Shown piece by piece: positions 63,340-64,000 of a stretch of 64,000 bases of DNA. Below the pieces are notes generated by a model. It worked only from the letters and a program-made list of their open reading frames with translations, did not search any database and had not been told where the DNA came from. The position numbers were made by a program, and so were the translations under genes. The stretch is from DATMFV01 sp035555975. Its GTDB lineage: Bacteria > Verrucomicrobiota > Verrucomicrobiia > Chthoniobacterales > Chthoniobacteraceae. How positions within the stretch are numbered: the stretch's first letter is position 1; every line of letters begins with the position of its first letter. Where the stretch lies: assembly GCA_035555975.1 (NCBI GenBank), contig DATMFV010000010.1, forward strand, positions 31,862 to 95,861, given 5' to 3'.

Positions 63340-63642
63340 TCAGGCCTGGGCTTCCTTGGCAGGAGCAGCGGGCGCGCTTTCCGCAGGAGCGGCTTCGCCA
63401 TTCTGAGCCGCGATCGGGGCCGTCTGGTGTTCACGAATCTCCGACGGCTTGCGGACGGTCGGATTGTCGCCGTTGGTGATCTGCCGCTGCATGTCATCCT
63501 TGGCCTTGTGAAATTCATTCATGGCCTGACCCAGGCCGCGGGCCAGTTCCGGCAAACGCTTCGCCCCGAAAAGGAGCAGGACCACCACCAGGATGACCAG
63601 GACGTCCGGACCGGCAAGATTAAAAAGGCTCGCGAGATTCAT
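63340..63642 (-). CDS. tatA: Tat translocase subunit TatA/E-like
   Basis: This 100-residue protein has the TatA layout: an N-terminal membrane helix (about 12-28, PDVLVILVVVLLLF), the hinge GAKRLPELARGLGQAM, an amphipathic helix (about 29-55) and a long Pro/Ala/Glu-rich tail. It is a component of the twin-arginine translocase. At 100 residues it is slightly longer than many TatA proteins. No tatB or tatC is adjacent. A Tat substrate (the amine oxidase at 24654) is present in this window. Confidence 0.9.
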   Translation of the reverse strand: MNLASLFNLAGPDVLVILVVVLLLFGAKRLPELARGLGQAMNEFHKAKDDMQRQITNGDNPTVRKPSEIREHQTAPIAAQNGEAAPAESAPAAPAKEAQA

Positions 63643-63707
63643 AAGAGGCCCATTCTCGCACGCCGCGCGGGGCAATGCAACCGATAGTTTTGCGGGTGTC
63701 GGCGACA

Positions 63708-64000
63708 GGGTGTGATTAAAAGTGGTGCAGATAAGAAGCAACCTGAAGGGTTGCTCAAGCGGGGCAGCCGGGGGTAAGCGCGAGAGCGCGCCACCCCCGG
63801 AGAACCCGGTGGGAGAGAAATCGACCCTGGAAGGGTCGCAGCGGATCGTCTTGGGGTAAGGTCCCTTTTTCTGCGACCCCGTTCGGGGTCGATGATGGGG
63901 GAATCCAATAGCCCGGGGGTGTCGCTTCGCTCGACCCCCGGCTTCCCCGCTGTAAGCCCTCCGGGCTATTCCCTTGCTGATACCACTTTTAATCACACCC
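63708..64000. mobile_element. MITE-like element with 19-bp perfect terminal inverted repeats
   Basis: GGGTGTGATTAAAAGTGGT at 63708-63726 is the exact reverse complement of ACCACTTTTAATCACACCC at 63982-64000. The 293 bases so bounded contain no coding gene but several perfect hairpins: CGACCC/GGGTCG at 63822-63838, GACCCCG/CGGGGTC around 63875-63890, and CCGGGGGT/ACCCCCGG around 63913-63941. The right inverted repeat ends at the window edge, so the true end and any target duplication cannot be seen. The structure fits a non-autonomous transposable element or a large palindromic repeat of the kind frequent in this phylum. Confidence 0.65.

Noticed and set aside
1..64000. CRISPR array
   Set aside because: No regularly spaced identical repeats with unique spacers were seen. 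The repeats present are palindromic or dispersed.
1..64000. Prophage or integrative element
   Set aside because: No integrase, capsid, terminase or relaxase gene was recognised, and the single tRNA gene has no adjacent integrase or duplicated end.

Overview
This 64-kb, GC-rich window looks like the chromosome of a Verrucomicrobiota member, most likely from the Opitutales/Opitutaceae. The inference rests on the gene types: a type III glutamine synthetase, many PEP-CTERM proteins, prepilin-type proteins with an H-X9-DG tail, GntR-type helix-turn-helix regulators fused to LacI-type sensor domains, and GC-rich palindromic intergenic repeats. No SusC/SusD pair is present. No 16S rRNA or other phylogenetic marker was available, so the assignment is a judgement.

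The two ends carry ordinary genes. At the left (1-7100) are rlmH (partial), a GNAT-like protein and a GT4 glycosyltransferase in one overlapping minus-strand unit, then trxB, ribE, a double-ACT protein and glgX. At the right (56.4-64 kb) are tRNA-Gly(GCC), trpC, an NCS2 permease, glutamine synthetase III, a thioredoxin-fold protein without its cysteines, an endo/exonuclease/phosphatase-fold protein and tatA.

The centre (about 7.2-56.2 kb) is almost entirely accessory glycan-degradation DNA. It is built from five cassettes of the same composition: one HTH regulator, one prepilin-type protein, at least one PEP-CTERM or PEP-CTERM-like protein, and one or more large secreted proteins. A (8.0-14.5 kb) has an autotransporter-repeat PEP-CTERM protein, a prepilin, a double beta-helix protein and a LacI regulator. 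B (14.5-20.2 kb) has a GntR regulator, prepilin, PEP-CTERM protein and heparinase II/III-like lyase. C (20.2-39.9 kb) has a sialidase-like protein, a prepilin, two paralogous proteins of about 1,500 residues flanking a PEP-CTERM gene, a Tat-exported amine oxidase, an acetylesterase, a GH20-like enzyme and an enolase-superfamily enzyme, with a divergent regulator. D (39.9-46.8 kb) has a GntR regulator, two lectin-like paralogues, a secreted protein with a CBM9-like end, a prepilin and a Gfo/Idh/MocA oxidoreductase. E (47.0-56.2 kb) has a LacI regulator facing an operon of prepilin, DUF4838-like protein, PEP-CTERM autotransporter-repeat protein and an exo-rhamnogalacturonan-lyase-like protein.

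Several neighbouring genes in these cassettes overlap by ATGA or TGATG, so prepilin, PEP-CTERM protein and enzyme appear to be made together. My interpretation is that each cassette encodes a substrate-specific surface apparatus for one polysaccharide, under its own sugar-sensing repressor. Each most likely has its own operator, and candidates are listed. No sugar transporter, exosortase, prepilin peptidase or type II secretion gene lies in the window, so the cassettes must rely on shared machinery elsewhere.

Intergenic DNA carries palindromic repeat clusters, a repeat found at three sites, and at the right edge a 293-bp element with perfect 19-bp inverted ends.
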